From Anaspis maculata (taxonomy: Eukaryota > Arthropoda > Insecta > Coleoptera > Scraptiidae), in contig OX421962.1 of assembly GCA_949128115.1 (NCBI GenBank), forward strand, positions 75,232,735 to 75,296,734: 64,000 nucleotides of DNA, written 5' to 3'. The position numbers and the translations under genes are program-made. The notes beneath the pieces are model-generated. The model was given only the letters and a program-made list of their open reading frames with translations. It was not told the DNA's origin and did no database searches. Positions 11,357 to 23,554 of the stretch are shown here, piece by piece; positions within the stretch are counted from its first letter, which is position 1, and every line of letters starts with the position of its first letter.

Positions 11357-12303
11357 AACAGGTAAATAAAACTGATAAACGTAGCACTCAGCATAACACA
11401 TTCATACATACATACATCAAAATTATTTTTCAAAGAGATCCGTAATTTTTTATTGTTCAGTAGATTGTTGAATACAGGTTGAAAAGGTTATAAAGTTGGA
11501 CCAATCGGAACATTCGACACACGCCAGCATGACATGATTCTTGTCCGCACGGCGTTATATCCGACCTGATCTAGGGCTCAGCAGGACATTAAAGACGACT
11601 TCGTCGCTATAACCGACGACGTTATACACGGGCTTCAGAAGCGTTGTCGCTATGGAAATCCAACCAATTCTCTAGGACTTGGTCGTTATAAGCAACTTGT
11701 CGTTATAAGCGACGTTGTTATAAATGACTTCCACTGTACTATACTTCGCCTCATTGCCATTTTCTGCTTTCGCACACTATTTGGGATCGATGATAAGTTC
11801 GATTGCTTCTTTTACGTTTTACTGGTGGGTGCATCCTGTCAGCCACGAGAGGTTCTATGTCGGATCTCGGACAATATTTTGGAAAAGCTGGTTGTCCTCA
11901 AAGGAAGCAACATTTGTGATTTTAAAGAATTGATGAATGAAGTTGAAAATAGGTTTGTGTATTAAGTTTTCTTTACTTTATGTTTGTTTTATTTGTCTTT
12001 TCATAGTTCATAATAATTTACTTATTGTTGCGACTAAATCATTGAAATACCTGCATTTTCCATTTTTTCGACAAAATTGTTGAAATACATACGTATGTAT
12101 TTTGTATTTTGAAATACCTAGGTTGTATTTTGTGAGTATTTTGAAATTTCTTGATTTTCCAAAATACGTATTTTTTATTTTCTATTTTGAAGACATTTCA
12201 AGAGGTAGTTTGTATTTTGTATTTCGACTATCTTGGATCGTGTACTTTGTATTTTGTATTTAAATACATTTTTCGAAATATTTTGCCCAGCCCTGCCGAT
12301 ATC

Positions 12304-13081
12304 GACCTTCTGCTGTTTGCTGACGACACTACCATGTATGATGCAGGTGACAGTGTCACCAACTTAGCTTTACGAGCGGCTGCTAATCAGGTTTACTTCA
12401 AATAAACTCTCTCTCAACGACAGCAAAGAACAATATCTAGTCTTCTCTCTGAGATCAATTAACTCAGAAAATGAACCGGTGAAGTTTCTTGGAGTAACCT
12501 TGGACCCTCATTCAACTTGGGACGCTCACGTGACATCCCTCTGCAAAACACTATCATCACGAATATTTCTAATGCGTCAACTCAAGTCTATAGTTTCCTT
12601 ACCAGTTCTGAAAACAGCATATTTCGGTCTTTTCCACAGCTGCCTAAATTACGCCATATTAGCCTGGGGCCACTCTGCTCATAGTAGTAGAGTTTTTGCA
12701 ATTCAGAGAAAATGTCTTCAGATAATAACTGGTCTTCGTTACAGGGAGGACTGCAAACAAGCGTTCATTGACTCAAACATTCTTACTGTGCCGAGCCTAT
12801 ACATTTTGCAATCTATCATGCATATTAAGCTCAATGAGGTGGATTACCAGACCTTCTCACATACTTATAGCACACGAAACAGAGACAATTTTGTTGTACC
12901 AATCCACAGACTGCGACGATCTAAAGAAACGACAGACTACCATGGAGTCATGTTCTTCAATAAGTTGCCTAGCAATTTAAAAAGTCAGACTCCAGCGCGG
13001 CTCAAGACATCCCTTGAGACAATATTGTTGAGCAAAGCCTTCTATTCAAATCAAGATATTCTTTCATTTGAATTCAATACC
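12304..13081 (+). pseudogene. RT C-terminal region of the jockey-like LINE
   Basis: It starts in the catalytic FADD strand and continues with DTTMYDAGDSV. A frameshift near 12395-12402 moves to the frame that reads NKLSLNDSKEQYLVFS and then KFLGVTLD with a following tryptophan. The last part (12479-13081) is open for 200 codons, with the pattern KTAYFGLFHSCLNYAILAWG and later LPSNLKS, typical of the thumb and C-terminal region of insect jockey-like RTs. The upstream RT and any endonuclease are missing, so it is not functional. Confidence 0.82.
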
Positions 13082-13197
13082 TAAATAATATTATTTGATT
13101 CTTTAAATTTAATTTTGTGATCTTTTTTTGACGGGTGTAAATGTATCATTGATATGTGTTAACATGAATAAAGTTTATTATTGTTATTGTTATTGTC

Positions 13198-14599
13198 ATG
13201 CCGATACACACGCAAATGTGATGGACGTTTCGAAAGCCGTCGGGAATATACTGGCGGCGGTCAATGTTGGGTCTGCGGCTTGGCACGCATTTTTAACTTT
13301 AACGGGCTCCTTCATTTCTCCGGAATTCTCGTGACGGAACATCTTCAAATGGCCTCTTGAAGACGACTGGAAAAATAATTTAGCGTACGCTGCGACCATT
13401 TTTCTCACTTTTCGGGTAAACTATGACAGGTAGGAAAACGTTTTCAGGCATAAAGTTGTAAAGGCTGTGATAATCTACGAAAATGTCCCTGGTAACATAG
13501 GCCTCGCTTTTTAGCGTATTTTTCAGTTCAGCCGTCAGATCGTCTTGAAGTTGTACGATATGAATTGTTATTCCACTGCCGTGCGGAATTTACGTATGTT
13601 TATTGGAGGGGGGGGTTTTATAGTAATTTCATTTCAAAAGTCTAGAGACTTGAAAAAATTTCATCAAGAGTTAGAGTCTTATTGTCCTCTTGTCTTGATG
13701 AAATGATCTTGATATAAGTCGTAACAAGAGTAGGGCAACTTTTGTCTTGTCTAGACGGCAACACTATTGTTTGCTGTGGTTAAAGATAAGGTCAGAACAA
13801 ATTTTCCAGAAAGAAGGCCCCTTGAAAATTCGTGCATGAACGCGAGGTGGCGGTCCCAAAGATGGGCACCCCCCGGTATCTTGAAGTTGATTGTTTATCG
13901 GTTTGCAGTGGTTCGATTACAATAATCTTTTCTATCCAAAACACCCCTCAAAGTGAAAACTTTTGGCCGTACTTTTTTCTACGTACATTTTAGGCTTATT
14001 ATGGATCTAAAGTTTGAGGCAGGAATACCAAGAAGATCAAAATCAACCCAAGACAAACACTTGAAATACATGGTTGCAAGAAAAGTGACCAAACCTGAAC
14101 TGCTCTCATAATCTGGGTTGAGAGGAGAATCGAATAAAAATCATCTTAAAAAGATCGCGGCGCACCATAAATAACCATTTGGGGATGTACCGACAAGCAA
14201 GTTTTGGAAAAATTTTGCCCTATACATTCTCACATGATGCACTTTTGAATTAAGTTGGTCAGAAGAACTTAGAATGAATTATGGCTGGTCGGTCGGTTTT
14301 GAAGTGACTTCTACGGTTTGAGCTGCAGGCCTATGTGGAATATGCCGGAGAACTGGTGGGAGAATGTTTACGAAGGTAACAGTCGGAGTGTATTCAGATG
14401 CACGCTTCAAATTAATTTTTCCCGCCACAAGATGACTGCCAAATCGAATTGAGTTGTGGCAATGAAGTGCTTCAAAAATGGCAACCAATCACTGTCAATG
14501 CATGCCGCTTTTGGCAGCCATCTTGTGGCTGGAAAAACTCATTTGAATGACGAATAAGCGCAAACGAGCCGACCAACACCGAATTTGAATTTTGAGACA
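13198..14599. other. No gene; one small hairpin
   Basis: A short inverted repeat pairs 14407-14443 with 14510-14550 (around gccacaagatg / catcttgtggc). The rest shows no recognisable protein, RNA or repeat. Confidence 0.45.
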
Positions 14600-14751
14600 T
14601 CTGACGCTGACATCGAGCGAGTGATCGGCGAAGTTGAGCTAGCGAATATCCAAGTGCGGAATAATGATTGACGTGTATTTCGTAGTACGCAGTAATAAAC
14701 AGTGTGTGTTTAAACGTTCGTCTCTAAATTGTAAAGGTATACCAAACAAAA
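14600..14751 (+). repeat. LTR-end fragment, family member 1
   Basis: It shares 'gtagtacgcagtaataaac', a following 'cgtct' and a terminal 'cgtaacaat' with 26262-26447 and, inverted, with 54697-54890. The AATAAA within it would suit the R region of an LTR. Boundaries are approximate. Confidence 0.5.
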
Positions 14752-17700
14752 ATCCGTAACAATATTCAGAGATACAAAAAAAGGTCATAGTTGTCAGGAT
14801 GTAAACCCGGTCATAATCCAGATGTTTTCAATTCACCCGTTTTGTCATCGATTTATGATAACGTGTTTCTACGATCTTTCAGTGCATATTATTGGATGTG
14901 GAGAAATACAGTGGCCTGTACACGTCACATATTCACATAGATACAACGGTCCTCGAAAAATGTGGTCCAGTTGATTTAACCGGTGATAGAAGATGCATGA
15001 ATATGAAGGGTTGAAATCGATAAAAATGAATTACGGATATAAGTGCGAGGGTAATTCGTCAGTATTTTCGAATGGAGTAAATCTCGATCAGCCACAAACT
15101 ATAATGATAATATTTGGACAAGTTTGATGGAAAACCGAACAGTGCATGGACGATATTGATTTACTGCCACTGTGTGCTCCGATCAGAGTGGAGTGCAGTA
15201 TTTTTCCAAGAGACAGAGACAGACAGACAGACTTCCATTCAAAATTGTTTGATTTGGAATCGTGCGCTAGTGAAAGTTAAGCTGTGTGTTTGAATAATTA
15301 TTCCCTTCCTCCAGGTTTTTTTTCAATTTAAATTTAATACTAAAGTTGTCAAGAAGACGAATGTTCTTTTGTATAAAACAGGTCGGCACCCACAGGCTGA
15401 ATGTTTGAGCCTTGGAAAATTCCTCTTTCTGTTGTTTCGCAACAGTAGAACTCTGATTTTTTTAAATACCCCGAGACTCGACTCGGTTAATTGTTATTCT
15501 GTTTGCATAGTCAAATTCTCTTCCTCCACTTTCCTGGTAGTAGCAGCAGCAGCCATCCACTCACTGGGAGATGTTCTTATTCGGGCTAAGATTTGCTATT
15601 CGATGAAATTAAGGTAATTGACGTTTGATTGTGGCGACTTTTTGTGTATGCCATCCACGATCCGGCTCTCCTGCCGTGATTTATCTGATGTGGAGAGGAA
15701 CAGCAGCAGGAGACTGGGTGGGATGTTGAAGAAGAGGAATGTTTTATTGGGAATTTGTGTGTTTGAATTTCAACACACAGGTCATAAATTTATCAATGAA
15801 AACGTTAAGTTGTTATACGGGGGAAGCCGTTGTCGACAGACATTTATATTTGAAGTAATCGGACCATAACTTTAGTTTGCAACTGAAACGTTTGGCTTTT
15901 CAGATATGACAGGCGGTAAACTTTCTTGGCACACACGACTCGAACGCGAACTTTACCTCGAACATGCCGAAGTTGGTATTAAATCAGCGCTTACAAACAC
16001 CCAAATAAAAATAATATGCGGAAAATGTCTACCTACTTTCAACCCGAGACAGCCATTAATATTAATTATTATTCAATGAACATTTCTGGTATTGGTCCGA
16101 ACTTTGTTTCGTTGTTTTTCCATGGCGACTGCAGAGGGAGAATGGAAATCCGCATCGGCGGCTCCTCTTCCTGCGCTCTCTGGAGCAGCCAGTGGTGTTC
16201 TATTTCGGGATATTTATTGTTTTAATTTTATTTTTAATTTGGTTGCCAATTGTGTGGGTTGAATTTAAAGTGAAGCCGTAGAGCTTATCCGCAATAGCCA
16301 CGAGGGAAAATTACAAAAGAATGGGTGAATATTATCACGAGATATAATGTATATAACTGAATTACACGACATAAAATAAGGGTTGGTTTATAGGGTGCGC
16401 TAAGGAGGGTTCAGCGCGCTTCTGGTACATTCACACCCCAGATAAGAGATACTTCATACAAAACACGGACGCTCTAATGTGGAAAGATCATATCCATCTT
16501 ACTCCAGAACATATTACAGAGAGAGCGTGTAGGAATGTACAGAGTTAAAATAATATAATGTATGCTGCTGTATACACTGGCTCTTTCCCGCTACAAAATT
16601 TAGCCAACCCCATCAAAAATCCAGCTCCTATGTAAAAAAACACGCTATACAATATTATCTTATCGCATTTACCCCTCTGCACACATAGGCTGAAAAATTT
16701 ATAGCCCACAAACGCTTGCCAGATTCATAACTCTTGCACACGGGGGTCGGACGAAACCATTGTACCATTAAGTTAATTACCTAGAAATTTATCAGAATAC
16801 ATTTCACCCTTTCGAGGGCGGAGAAGTCAATAAAATACGTTCAAGTGGCGCTTAGGTATATCAAAGACCCCCCTTTTGTTGCTTCTAGTGTTGGAAAATT
16901 GTGTTGTGTAGCTCATTCAAAGAATGCTTTTGTGGTCTTTTAATTAAACTTGAGGTTCAACAAAACTTCCGGATGATATTTTTCAGTGCTGTTGCCATAT
17001 TTATTCAATTCGCCTTTATTGTCAAACACAGCGGTACTTGAGCATCCTATTACTCTAATTGGAAAACGGTATGCGACAGTCAGGCATGAAAAACTCAAAT
17101 GATTTGCATCGACTAATAGGGCGCCCGCGAGTACACGACTGTCTACTATGTGCAATTCAATGGAAAAAGGAGACGTCCACAGCGCCAGCGGGCTGATAAA
17201 CAAATTGTTTAGTCTGGAGATGGAAGAGTTGCTGATGATGTAAACAAAACTGCACTTCCCACAAAGCTTGGTCTTGTTTCCAGAAATGCGAAAACAAAGG
17301 AAATAAGTTAATAAATATAATTCGACGCACTCGACTCTGGATATGCAGGGTTGCGAATCCATTATGCTCACTTTTTGTATCTAAACTTGTAAGAATTGAG
17401 TCAAGTGTTTCAGTTCTTTGGGACAGCACCTTGAATGGTGAACATCTATTTCCTGAACTTCATCGACAAAGTTGCGTTGAAGTTCACAACTACCTAATAT
17501 GTGTGTTGAAATATAAAGATTTCAACATAATAAAGAATAAAGGTTAAGATCTATATTGCGAAAGCCGCAAAAGGGAAGCAAACAGAATTAAGTACTTGAA
17601 AAACAACAACACAACTTCAAAAACTCTTTTGTCTTCCACAGAACCTAAATAAGTCGGCACTTGAGTGCTGGGGAGACGGTTGAAATATGAAAATTTTTCA

Positions 17701-18510
17701 ATTTAATGACACTCAGCAAGCAACAAAACTTCCTGGTAGGTATGCCATCAGCGCAGAATATTCCGATCCTAGAAAATATCCAGGTACACAGTATGCGACG
17801 CTCGTTGACAGACGACTTCATTCGTCTCTTGCATTATGCATTTTGTGGGACTGGGAATCAGCTTATCCGTTGTTTATTAGCTAAGTGCTTCACTGCAAGA
17901 TACCAAATAAAAGATTACTGCCATCTCATGATCATGATGGCGTTACGTTGTGGTATTTGTAGAGCCTGAGTAAAGGGTTATGAAGGTACAGTACCTAACT
18001 GTGGAGCAGGCAGGAGAGCACTGGGGGCAGGGGAGCGTATTTTCACAGTTTACTATCAGGATATCCCGACATGGTAGCTGTATCAAATTTAATGCAGTCT
18101 TTATGTAGGATTTCAGCTCGAGAGGAATTAGTGCTCGACGAGAGGTGTAATTAATGTTTCATAATCGAAACTACTGTCTACAACAGAAGTTCATTACGAG
18201 TAATTTATGGTGTGCCTGAAAATACGGTTTTGTTTCCTACTTTGGGAAGGCAAAGGGGAAGCCAAGATGGCAGATGGTATCAGACTGTTATTGTTTGCTA
18301 TCAGGTATGGTATTATTATATTGGAATAATTATTATAGGCAATGGGCATGGTCCGGTCTCCGAGACTCCGCTTTACCGCAACAAATATTCAAGAAACTAA
18401 TTTGGGAGATTCTGAGAGTAGACAATCAGCATACATAGATATATTATGTACCTACTAGGTAGGTACCCACGTCGTTCTTTTGGCGTGGCATCCATCTACC
18501 TACATATATC
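14752..18510. other. No supported feature
   Basis: About 3.8 kb without a recognisable gene or repeat partner. A short (gaca)n run lies near 15213-15232 and 18440-18480 is rich in TAGGTACC words. The longest minus-strand frame (16940-17371, 143 codons) matches nothing I know and has no supporting context. Confidence 0.4.
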
Positions 18511-18602
18511 CAGTGTGATTCAAAAGTGTCGGACCACCTTGAAGGTGCGTATAATATGGAGGTGTACCTAGTAGAATGCTGAAAAGTTGTTGAAAAGTTC
18601 TA

Positions 18603-20180
18603 TAGTCTTCTTTCAGCGAGTAAACATTTATAACCGGTTATGATGCTCCGGTTATTGATGGTTGACGTATGTTGTCGGTTATTTTTTACATTTGATAAAT
18701 CTCGCTAAAACGGAGCGGCCATTATCTCTGGTTATCATCAGTGGTGTTGAAATTGGAAATTTCTTGGGTATTCTGTAAAAATTCGTAGATTATGCTAAAT
18801 TACAATAATTAGACTCGTAGCGAATCAGACAATAACCTGCTTCAAGCTCCATTTATACTTCTATGCTGGGTGCTGCTAGATATTTAACAGGGTTCAAAAC
18901 ATAAAATATATTGAAAATAGATCTCAAATCAATGATAGTGTAAAATAAGTTAGTATTGTAAAATTTCCAGTTCTCAGTCAGGGATCCCTTTTTCTATCAT
19001 CCAACTGTTATGGCTGCATCATCTTCATATCCAATCAGGTCGTCACATCCTCTCCATTCTTGTCTAGCTCCTCATATGCACATGGTCGATGCCCGGATGA
19101 CGGCAAAGGCGACCCGCGCTCTCAATCAAAATCTTAAGAGTATTTTGAGGTCTTCACTCTTCCCCATCGATTTGCAAGTTTTTCTGCCATAACTTTTTTT
19201 CAACTTTGCGATGTCCATTCTTGTACTTTGTCTTTCACAAATTGCTTCTTTCTATCCTCGTCTCCCACATACCCAAGAAACCGTTGTCTTTTCACCATTT
19301 TGATTCCTGACCCCATGAATATTTTCATTGCCGCATTCAAGTTTTCGGGATACACAGTCATCGAGGTATAGTTTTTCTCCTTGTGAAAAGTAGCCATGAT
19401 TTGACACTTTGATGTTTAATTTGTCCCGTCATTCTCTCAATGTGTTGAACCGTCCTTGAGCCAACAGTCGTCTGCGTGGTCTGCATACTGCATAGAGTCG
19501 TTCAAGAAGTTGTCGGATATTCTTGGCTTGTTTTATCATGCTGTCGCGTTGAAGAATGACGCTGATGGAGATTAGGACTCGCTCAGAAAGGTGATCACCT
19601 TTCCATTGAATGAGGGCCTCGATTTCCTCAGCTGAAGTGTTACAAACTGACAACTGTTGCTTCCGTTTGGTAGATCATATTGTCTGCCGTGTGGTTGAAT
19701 GATTTTCTCTTATCTTCTATGCCAGATTCCATCAGATTCACCAACCAGAATTCAAATATGAGTGTGCCAAATGCTTGTCTCAGATGTTCACTGCTTGATG
19801 ATTGATTGCCTTGAAAGTTCGATTGAATTGCTGGTCAAGGTGACCAAGATCTTCTTCTATGAGCTTGGCGAATATGGTGGTGCAGTTCTTTTCTGTTTGA
19901 ATCTTCTTTTGCAATGTAGACAAGACATGGACAATCAATCCGGTCATTCTGTGACATTTTTATTTGCTGCTATTAAAATTCTGATGTATCATTTGTCACC
20001 TCATCATTTCAATAACCAGCAATAACCATCGACATGACCAGAGGTTATGAAATCTATAACCGGTGATAATAGCAAAATGGTGGCACTTCTTTCACCGCTT
20101 ATAACCAATCCTCGGTAAAATTTCAAATCTTATAACCAGAGATCACCGGTCAATAATGGTTACTCGCTGAAATAAGACTA
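18603..20180. mobile_element. TIR element with TAGTCTT..GAGTAAC ends, nested
   Basis: The left end is TAGTCTTCTTTCAGCGAGTAA and the right end is its complement with one mismatch. The sequence inside is rich in ataaccggt and related words. It interrupts the left arm of the fold-back at 18511-21145, so it is the younger insertion. A clear target duplication could not be fixed. A third end of the same family begins at 63648 and runs off the window. Confidence 0.7.
19200..19397 (-). pseudogene. Possible reverse-transcriptase C-terminal fragment
   Basis: A 65-codon frame contains the pattern QRFLGYVGDEDRKKQFVKDK followed by VQEW. This resembles a stretch near the palm-thumb boundary of a group of invertebrate and protist RTs, which often read R-[FH]-L-G-x-x-[IV]-G...K-V-x-x-W. 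No catalytic YxDD is visible nearby. The minus-strand frame 19653-19429 lies just upstream but is unrecognised. It sits inside a TIR element, so it may be captured or inserted RT debris. The similarity is from memory of the family pattern only. Confidence 0.35.
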
Positions 20181-21145
20181 ATAAGTCTTTTAATTTTGAA
20201 GTTGGCGGGATAAAAGTTGGTCCTTCGATTGCTTGTATTTTCATTGTTTCAAAACATTTTAGAGACTGTTTATGGGGAAATAATAAGAAAAAATCAACTT
20301 CTGAATCAGTATTGAGTTTTTGTTTTCTATATAGGGTGAATAATGAACTAAAGAAAATATATTTCCTAAAAAACCAGAAGCAAAAGATTCTATTGAAATG
20401 AATGGGGTACTTGCCCAATTTTTTTATTGGCTTAATCGATAGTATGGTTGAAAATAATGTACCCGTATTTTTTCTTTTTCCTAAATTCCAAAAATTCCGG
20501 CCGTAATGCCTGTTTTAAACATATATTTGTGACGTCACAAATATACTAAAACTAAACAAAAAGCACTGTTGGATTGAAAACTCGAAAAACTGTTAGAGTG
20601 GCACCACAATATTTAAAAAATACAGACATGAAAACTCCACTGGAATTTCCCTACTGTTACCAATCTTTGAAAAGAAAACATCGAAAAAAAAATCTTTTCA
20701 ACCAATCGATATATTTTCCGGAAATTTTCAGGAAATACTCTTTATTACTCTAGTTGATGATTAAAAGTATTTTCAGTCAAATCTGTCTCATTGGCAAGTA
20801 CCCCATTGTGTTTGATTGTGCTCTACATAGGTTATGGGACCATTGTGACCGTTCGCAGGGACTTTAAGATAAAATTAATTTTCAGGATTCATGGCTCACC
20901 CTGGATACAAAACAAAAATTCATCACTGATTCAGAAATTGATTTCTTGTACTCATTGTTTTTCCATGAACATTTTCTCAACATCTTTTGAAACAATAAAA
21001 ATAGAAGCGATCGAAGGACCAACTATTGTCCCTCCATAATTTCAATAAATTAAAAGACTCAGAATTTTTCAACAACTTTCCAGAACTCTACTAGACCTCC
21101 ATATTATGCACCTTCAAGATGGTTCGACACTTTTGAATCACCCTG

Positions 21146-22960
21146 TATATTTATTCATTTTAAATTGAATCCCGGAGCTCGAGGCCCAACTAAAGTTTTA
21201 GTGGACGTTACAACGCTGCATGCATGCAGTGATCTAACTCGTTATTGGAAGACCCAAAAGTATCATACAGGTAGAACCAGCTCTCCAGTCTCATTTGTTA
21301 CGCCACTGAAAATGTTATACAAAATTATTCGAATTTTTCAATCCCACGTATCCCCTACCTCGTTTTGAGGGAGCATTTTGGGAGATTGGCCTTCATATTT
21401 CCGAATTAATTTATCATGAAACGCGAAGAAATATGGTTTGGACGTAAAACCAAAAACCGTCGCCATTTTTCTCTCCGAATTTTGTCTTTTGTAAATGAAA
21501 TCAACATCCTTTGGGTTCTTAAAATTTCACTGTTCCCACCACTATGGAGGGAGAACAATCGTGATCGTAAAAAAAATCGGATGACGACGGATGTATCCGT
21601 TTTGGGGTCCCCCAAGACGATTGAAACCATTTCCATGTGATGTATGTGCCAAATTTCGTAACGCCCGACTGAGTGATGTGGAAAACTCCAACTGCAAACT
21701 AAAATTGACTTTTTTTATTGCGTTGCTTCCTGTTGAATTTGGCATTTTTCATCATTTGACAGATGACAGATAGAGAAATGCTTCCAACTGTTCTGAATAC
21801 AGTTTTTCAAGAGGTTTCAAATGACATACTGCAAGTCAAGTTCCGTGAAACAGAGCTACTGTAATTTATTGATAGTGACACTTCTGTTCGACAGATGACA
21901 GCCAAAAATTAACGGGTTCATTTCACAGCAAAACCATCTCTGCGTATCAAATTTCGAGTCGATCAGATCAACAGTTCGGCAGTTATCGCGAGTTAAACAT
22001 TAGGTAGTTTAGTCTGCGAGTGCAACAACTGTTTAACCAGTTTTGCCCCCATACATTTCTTCAATTTCACATAGATGATATGACTCACGGTGGGATTGAA
22101 ATCGACATTACTTTTGAAAAAACAACTGTATTACATGCACCATGCGGCGAAAAGAAAAACTAAATCCTAGGATCAAAATTCATTCCCACATGCATTTCAT
22201 GACGATATAATTCTCAAAGTAAAGTCAGTATAATATCACTCAAAGGAGGAGCTCTGACTGATTCGCGAGAGTTTTATAAATGTGCAAATAAATATGACGT
22301 ATTACCTCGCTGCATAATAACTGGTTTACGATCATGAAAGACCGAAACTTCAAAGACTCAGAGTCGTTAAAAGTTCATTTAGTGCAGATTTCGAGGTTGC
22401 ATATTGCATAATGCATATTCAATCTATTCACGCAGGGGAAAATTAATTATCTAAATAAATGGAGAGAAGCTTGTTCATTGGTTCTGCATACAAAAGCTGC
22501 ATCTCACAAAACTGCGGACTATCATATTTAATTCAGGAAAGGAGCGTTCTCCACTTCCACGGAGCTTCCGAGGCAAAGACCTGTTCCCGATATAATGATG
22601 TCTGGTTGACTGTCAGTCTGACACCCTGCGCCCGCTGATATTGTTTCGAAACTCGTTGGAGACCACAACGTACGAGTAAGATACACACCTGCATAATTGC
22701 CAAAGGAGCCGTGCATCGACAGTTTGCCAGAGTATCCCGAAGCTACCTGACATTTCCAAAGCTCCCGCAAAAAAAGAATTAGAAACAGGTGTTGAAATAT
22801 ACTGGAATGGAATTAAGTATATCTAATAGAAGCGAAGAGATCTTTCGAGGGCTTTCCAGGGAAGGTCTGGGATATTTCATGGTGTGCTAGAAGCGAAAGT
22901 TTATTTGGAGCAGCTCGGCACCGGTAAGTTGAATTCAGACCGACATCGACAGTTGAACAA
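21146..22960. other. No supported feature
   Basis: Overlapping frames near 21406-21640 occur on both strands and match nothing known. No repeat partner was found inside the window. Confidence 0.4.
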
Positions 22961-22962
22961 TA

Positions 22963-23552
22963 CGGGGTGTTTCAGGGATGATAGCAAAAAATTCAACTGT
23001 GGTTAGATCTCGTCAAAATATGACGAAAACCTATATACCATTTGGCAAAGTTCGGCCTAATGACGAAGATACAGCCCTCCAAAGTTCACTTTTTTGGATC
23101 TCAAAAATTTGTAGCTCAGGAACGTTTGAACAAATTCAGCTTCAATTCAGCAAAAGTTGGTTTGTCATAATCATCTATCAACCTGCCAAATTTGGGAAGA
23201 ATCCAACCAGTGGTGTAGGAGAAGTAGGAGTTATAAGGGTCAATGATTTAGAAGCATCCGAAGAAAAGTTGACTCAAGGTGACCCCTAATAACTTCTACG
23301 TCACTGATTGGATTTTTTCCAAATTTGATAGGTTGATAGATAATCATGACAAACCAGCTTATGCTAAATTAAAGCTGAATTTGTCAAAACGTTCCTGAGT
23401 TACAAATTTTTGAAATCCGAAAAAAGTGATCTTTAGAGGGCTGTATCTTCGTCATTAGGCAGAACTTTGCAAAATTGTATATAGGTTTTTGCCATATTTT
23501 GACAAGATCTACCCACAGTTAATTTTTTTACCATCATCTCCGAAACACCCTG
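22963..23552. mobile_element. Fold-back MITE with long arms, TA flanked
   Basis: TA|CGGGGTGTTTC at the left and GAAACACCCTG|TA at the right. The arms pair over about 280 bp each and turn near 23255; for example ccaaatttgggaagaatcca pairs with the stretch near 23310-23330. A 103-codon frame (22978-23289) lies wholly in the left arm and is not a gene. Confidence 0.82.
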
Positions 23553-23554
23553 TA

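Larger units (their letters stand above)
10513..11736. mobile_element. Pogo/Tigger-like DNA element, non-autonomous
   Basis: TA|CAGTGGAAGTCGCTTATAAC at the left pairs with the right end, which closes TGACTTCCACTG|TA. The inner parts also carry repeated 'cgttataagc' words in both orientations. TA duplication and ends of this type fit pogo/Tigger-like elements. No DDE transposase is readable. It contains a second Tigger-like MITE and a SINE. Confidence 0.8.
10265..12295. mobile_element. Non-autonomous hAT element with later insertions
   Basis: The terminal inverted repeats begin CAGGGCTGGGC and end GCCCAGCCCTG, flanked by the perfect 8-bp duplication ccgatatc. Next to both ends the sequence is rich in variants of TATTTTGTATTT and its complement, making the element partly self-complementary. 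No transposase frame is visible. About 1.2 kb of its length is a later insertion (10513-11736), leaving a core of about 0.8 kb. Confidence 0.88.
10236..13197 (+). mobile_element. 5'-truncated jockey-like LINE split by a nested insertion
   Basis: The LINE occupies about 10236-10264 and 12304-13197. Joined across the 8-bp duplication it reads into the catalytic RT strand (INDLPNFSDI then DLLLFADD). Its 3' end has AATAAA near 13169 and a TTATTG-repeat tail ending near 13197. The start near 10236 is approximate, because upstream sequence no longer reads as RT. It is a 5'-truncated insertion that later served as a target for DNA transposons. Confidence 0.8.
18511..21145. mobile_element. Fold-back element of the CAGGGTGATTCAAAAG family, interrupted
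   Basis: The left end reads cagtgtgattcaaaagtgtc and the right end closes gacacttttgaatcaccctg, then ta. The left arm is split: 18511-18602 and 20181-20420. The right arm is about 20790-21145. They pair over roughly 330 bp, including gatcgaaggacca... at the right against tggtccttcgat at the left. A related copy lies at 48471-49260. No coding capacity was found in the element itself. Confidence 0.78.
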
